From CAXXOK01 sp035353235 (GTDB lineage: Bacteria; Bacillota; Clostridia; Christensenellales; Aristaeellaceae), in contig DAOPZG010000127.1 in the NCBI GenBank assembly GCA_035353235.1, forward strand, positions 1 to 7,618: a DNA stretch of 7,618 nt, read 5' to 3'. Within the stretch, counting starts at the first letter, position 1; every line of letters starts with the position of its first letter. Position numbers and translations under genes: made by a program. This document shows, piece after piece, positions 1-6,000 of the stretch. Under the pieces are notes generated by a model. It searched no databases. It saw only the letters and a list, made by a program, of their open reading frames with translations, and was not told the origin of the DNA.

Positions 1-3000
1 ATCTCCTGCGCAATACCCAAACCATCGTGCGTGTAACCAAGCACGCGGACGGAAACGGCGCTGCCCTGGCCGGAGCCGCCTTCAAAATCACCAGTGTTTC
101 CGACCCCGCCGAGACCTACGTGCTCGCCGGCAGTGCAATCACCAGCGACTGGACGCAGCTTGGCCTGAAAACGGATACGGTTTATGAGTTGATCGAAACG
201 GTCACCCCTTCCGGCTACCTTACGGCTGCCCCGGTGCGTTTCCGTATCGACAGCACAGACGGCTCCGTCTATTCCGACCGCGACGGATATATCACTCCGT
301 GCGAGAATCACACGATTGATATCGTCGATAAGCGCATTACCCTGAAAGTCGCCAAGCTGGATGTGAGCGTGGAAACCGCAACGGCGGACGAACTGACCGG
401 TTTGTATGCCGACCACTTCGTGACCGGCGCGGAAATGACCCTGTATGCGCTGCAAGATCAGAATACGCCGCTGCAGGTGATCGCTTCAACGGCGGACCAT
501 ACGGCTTATGAACTGGAGGCCTCCAAACTGCGGCAGGGCGAAACCTATATTATGAAGGAAACCGTCACCCCCGCAGGGTATCAGACTGCTTCGCCCGTTA
601 CGTTTACGGCAGGCAACGACCCCAGCGGTACGATCTATGTGATGTTTGACGAACCGATTCCGTATCAGAAAATTGTTGTGCAAAAGAGCTGGGCGGAAGG
701 CATCGCGCCCGTGGATGTTATCTTTGACCTGTACAGGAACGAAGACGATACGCCCATCGAAAGCGTAACCCTCCCCGCGGGCGAAACATCGGTTGCCTTC
801 CCGGGCAATGCCGCAATCAGCGTGAATCATCGCTATCCCACCCGTACCCAGTCGGGGGCTCCCATCACCTATACGGTCAGGGAACGCGCGGTGGCCGGTT
901 ATGTGGTTTCCGTACCGATGACGCAATCCGTGGAGGATTCCACGCTGATCAACCGGATCACGAACGCGCCCACCGTGGTCACCTTCTCCAAGAAGGGAAT
1001 GACGGGCGGGGACGAACTGCCGGGCGCGACCCTGACGCTTACCGACCATGCCGACAGCACGAAGAGCTGGGCATGGGTAAGCGGCGAAACCCCGCACATC
1101 ATCACGGGCGAGCTGGAAGCGGGACATACCTACACTCTGACTGAAACCACCGCGCCCAACGGCTACGCGGTCAGCGAGAGCGTAACCTTTACCGTGAACG
1201 CGGACGGCACGCTTCAGCCGGGCACCGTGCCCGCCAACGCCGGTGTGGACGCGGCAACCGGTACCGTAACCATGCGGGACAAGCCGCTTGGCGTGACCAT
1301 CAGCAAGAAAACGCTGACGGGGACGGAAGAACTGCCGGGCGCGAGCCTGACGCTGCGGGATACCACCGATCAGCAGACGGTCGCCAGCTGGACCGGAACG
1401 GCTACGGCCAAAACCTTCGGTTCGACGATTTACATTGCGGACGCTTCCGCCAACCCGGTCACGTACGGCTATCAGTACGCGGCAGAAGAGCAGCAATATC
1501 CGTTAATCGCGGGGCACCGCTATGAGCTGACGGAGACAGCCGCCCCGAACGGCTATCTCATCGCGAGCAGCATCACCTTTACCATTGACACGACCGGCAC
1601 GATCACCGAGGCGAGCGCCGCCGGATCGGTCGCCAGTACTACCGTGACCCTGCGTGACGCGCCGAATACCTTCCAGATTGTGAAGGAGGACGGCGAGGGA
1701 AATCGCCTGCCGGGGGCTGTGTTCCAGCTGTACCTGTACGATGAACAGGCCGCCGATCACCTGGGAGTGCGTGTGTTTACCGATCGCACGCTGATCACGG
1801 ACAGCAACGGCGTCTATGCCGCGACGGGATTGATGAACGGTCAGCGCTATGTTTTACGCGAAACGGAAGCTCCCGCGGGATACAATCTGGCGGCAGACAC
1901 GGTATTTACCTATGCGGACAATCAGCAAACCATCCCGCTGGTCAGCGTGACCGTGAAGGATACGCTCGCTTCCTTCCGGGTGCGGAAAACCGGCCTGAAT
2001 GGCAACCCTGTGGCGGGGGCACAATTGGCGGTATATAACAGCGACCGGACGAAACGCCTGTGGAGCGGCACAAGCACGGCAACCGGAGAAGGATGGATTA
2101 CCGTATCGGCCGATGTGGGAGAGACTGACGCGAGCCAGTTCCTTGTAAAAGGCGGAAGCTATATCCTGCTTGAGGAGACGGCCCCCAAAGGTTATGCGCT
2201 GAACGCAGAATATATTCCGTTTACGTTCGGGGAAAACGGGTCCACGGAGGTCACCTGTGAGAATACGCCGCTGTCGCTTACGATAAGCAAGAAAGACCTG
2301 ACCGACGGTGCCGAAATTGCCGGGGCGCATCTGGTTCTTACGGATGATGATGCAAACAACGGCCTGGTGGATGAATGGGACAGCGTGGCGAACACATCCC
2401 ATGAAGTGGAAGCCGTAAAGCTAACGGCCGGGCATACCTACACCCTGACCGAAACAATCGTGCCGGACGGATATATCCGTTCACAGGCTGTGCAGTTCAA
2501 AATTCTGCCGGACGGTACGGTTGCACAGGTGGGCGACAACGGAAACGTCACCGGTACGACCGTTGTGATGAACGATGACCGCACGCTGCTATCCCTTGTG
2601 AAAACCGGGATGGACAACGTTCCTTTGACGGACGGCGTTCAGTTTACGCTGTACGCTTCCGATGCGGAGGGAACCAAGGGCCTGCAGGTGGGCAGCGAAG
2701 GACTGGCGTTTAACAGGCTGATCCCCGGCGGATACTATTGGCTGTATGAAACGACGGTTCCGCAGGGTTATGTGCCGATGGCGCCTCTGCACTTCCAGTT
2801 TACCTACGATGCTCTGTCGGGTACGACGGCGGTGGTGCCGGATCAGGCGCGCGAGGACGTGACCGTGACCGTAGCCGCGAACGGCAAGGCGACGCTGACC
2901 GTTAACGATGCGCCGACTTCCGTTGCCGTGCGCAAACTGGACGAACAGGGCAACCCGCTGGCCGGCGCGTCGCTGGCAGTCTACACGGATCTTGGCGGTG

Positions 3001-6000
3001 CGCCCGGCACGGAAGTTAACGGAACGGGCTTTATCACCGCTGCGGATGATCCGCTGACCGCAGAGGATGAATCAATTCATACTTATACGGGTCTCCTGAC
3101 GCAGGGGCAGCGCTACTGGCTGGTGGAAACCGCTGCGCCGGAGGATTATGCCTTGGCGGCGCCGGTGAGCTTCACGACAGGCAGCGATGCGCAGACGGTT
3201 ACCGTTACCATGACGGATAAAACTCTTAACCTGATGATAGACAAGCGGGACAGCGACGCACGGGACGAAAGCGGCGCCCTGACCGGCGAACGGGTTCCGA
3301 ACGTGACCCTGACGCTGACCGGACCTTACGCGCTCAACGGCACCACTGAAGAAACCCATACCTGGAGCTGGAATACCAGCGACGCGGAGAGCAACCCGCT
3401 TACGCTTACGATGGCGGACGGGCTGGTGCCCGGCGGTACGTATGTGCTGCATGAAAAGACACCCAACCCGAGCTACCAGGTGGCTGGGGATCAGACGGTT
3501 GTGCTGCCGGTGAACGGCGGCGCCGTGCACATGGTGATGGTGGACGCCGCCAAAGCCAAACTGAGCGTGAAGGTAACCAAGGTGTTTACTGCCGCGGATG
3601 GCACCGCGCTTGCGCAGGACGATCCGCTGCCCGCGTCTGTGACGGTGAACCTCTACCGGGAAGGGCTGGAGAACCCGGTTGCTTCCCACGCGCTGACAGC
3701 GGTGGAAAATTGGACGTATACCTTTACCAACCTGGATGCGGGATACGTTTATACCGTGCAGGAGGATGCCGTGCCGGGCTTTACCCTGCGGCAGACCAGC
3801 GCGGATCAGGACCCGACCGACAACTTTGCCTACACCCTGACCAACGCGGCGAACGAGGCCAGTTTCAGCAAACGGATGCTCGGCACGAGCGGCGCGTATG
3901 AAGAACTGCCCGGCGCGCACCTGCAACTTCTGACCGCCGACGGTTCCACAGTCATTGCGGAATGGGTGTCCGGCGAGCAGCCCCATGCGGTTCGCGGACT
4001 TTTAGAACCTGACACGGAGTACATTCTGAAGGAAACTGCAGCGCCGGAGGGATACCTTGTTACCTCGGCGTTCGCCTTCCGGTTGGACGCGCAACTGAAC
4101 CCCACGCTTACCCAAACCACCGTAAACGGCGGCATCGACGACGGTATCGTATACATGGTGGACAACGCCACCACCGTAAAGGTAAGCAAGCGTGCGGTGG
4201 AAGGTACATCCGAACTGCCCGGCGCTCACTTCACGATCACGCATCTTGACGCGGCAAGCGCTCTTCAGGTGACTGACGCAGAATGGACCGGCACACAGAC
4301 CCCCAGAACGATCACAAACCTTGCGGTTGGTGTCGCTTATACCCTTACGGAACAAAGCGCGCCCGCGGGCTATCGACTGGCGGACAGCGTGGAATTCATG
4401 CTTCTGCCGGATGGAAACGTTGTCGCGCGCGCGACCGGAGATACGGAGTATACACCCGTAACCAACCGCACTTTGACATTGCTGGACGATCCCACCGTGG
4501 TCACCTTCTCCAAGAAGGGAATGACGGGCGGGGACGAACTGCCGGGCGCGACCCTGACGCTTACCGACCATGCCGACAGCACGAAGAGCTGGGCATGGGT
4601 AAGCGGCGAAACCCCGCACATCATCACGGGCGAGCTGGAAGCGGGACATACCTACACTCTGACTGAAACCACCGCGCCCAACGGCTACGCGGTCAGCGAG
4701 AGCGTAACCTTTACCGTGAACGCGGACGGCACGCTTCAGCCGGGCACCGTGCCCGCCAACGCCGGTGTGGACGCGGCAACCGGTACCGTAACCATGCGGG
4801 ACAAGCCGCTTGGCGTGACCATCAGCAAGAAAACGCTGACGGGGACGGAAGAACTGCCGGGCGCGAGCCTGACGCTGCGGGATACCACCGATCAGCAGAC
4901 GGTCGCCAGCTGGACCGGAACGGCTACGGCCAAAACCTTCGGTTCGACGATTTACATTGCGGACGCTTCCGCCAACCCGGTCACGTACGGCTATCAGTAC
5001 GCGGCAGAAGAGCAGCAATATCCGTTAATCGCGGGGCACCGCTATGAGCTGACGGAGACAGCCGCCCCGAACGGCTATCTCATCGCGAGCAGCATCACCT
5101 TTACCATTGACACGACCGGCACGATCACCGAGGCGAGCGCCGCCGGATCTGTCACCAATACAACTGTAACCCTGCGTGACGCGCCGACGGTACTGAACCT
5201 GTTGAAGGTGGATGATACCGGCACGCCCGTTGCGGGTGCGGAATTGACCCTGTACACCGTTAGCGGTCCGGATGCAACAACACCGGGTGAGACCGTCGCA
5301 ACCGTAACGACCGGCGTGGAGGGTACGGCGAACGTAACCGGTATCCTGAACCCGGATCGCTGGTATATCGCGGCGGAAACCGTTACCCCCGCAGGCTATG
5401 TGACCGCGACGCCTTCCGCGCCTTTCCGCGTTCGCACGGACGGCACACCTGCACAGATCACCCTGACCGACCCGCGCACTTCCCTGACTGTCGGCAAACG
5501 TGACGCAGACAGCGGGGAAACGGTTGGCGGAGCGGTATTAGTGGTGTACGACAGTAAAACCGAAAACGGAACCCTGAGCCCTGATACGAGCACAGAGCTT
5601 GCGCACGTCACGACCAGCGCAACCGAAGATAGCGTGCTGTATGGGCTGGAACTGAACCATACCTATTATCTGTACGAGCTGAACGCTCCAGAGGGTTACC
5701 TGCGCAACGCGGCGCTTTACACCCCCTTCACGGTCGCCGCGGACGGTTCCACAGCCGTTTATGCGTATGATGAAAAGACCGCTGTCGATTTCAACAAAAC
5801 CGACGCGGAAGGCAACCGGATCGGCGGCGCGGAACTGATGCTGGTTCAGGGAGACGGCATCACCTACACACAGGCGGAGATCGCAGACCGCTGGACCAGT
5901 TCCGGTACGGAAGATCACACGGTGCGCGGGCTGAAGATCGGTCAGCCGTATACGCTGCTGGAGGTTTCCGCGCCTGATGGCTACCTCCTCAACGCGACGG

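Larger units (their letters stand above)
669..3563 (+). repeat. Higher-order repeat unit 1 (Cna_B D3 plus D4-D11)
   Basis: One Cna_B domain followed by eight SpaA-like domains, 2,895 bases. By Glu-to-acceptor distance the eight are long, long, short, short, long, long, short, short. The last one is of the pre-Cna_B class. Homology to unit 2 is inferred from protein motifs and class order; the DNA has diverged except in the duplicated didomain. Confidence 0.55.

Noticed and set aside
486..1496. 336-codon minus-strand frame, and the 338-codon frame at 4002-5018 that shares much of its sequence
   Set aside because: They look like a conserved antisense gene pair only because they lie opposite the 659-base repeat. 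They end at sense codons TCA (486) and TTA (4002).
1503..3986. Further minus-strand open frames such as 1503-1760, 1854-2402 and 3072-3986
   Set aside because: Each ends exactly at a sense TTA or TCA codon (1503, 1854, 3072) and encodes low-complexity basic sequence. They are shadows of the plus-strand gene.
4283..4666. Short plus-strand open frames at 3710-3901, 4283-4666, 6091-6273 and 6413-6676
   Set aside because: They are out of phase with the long frame, and the sense frame across all four has clear domain motifs and no frameshift.
969..5149. Reading the 659-base direct repeat as an insertion sequence or transposon
   Set aside because: It has no terminal inverted repeats, no transposase and no target-site duplication, and it encodes two ordinary domains of the array in frame.
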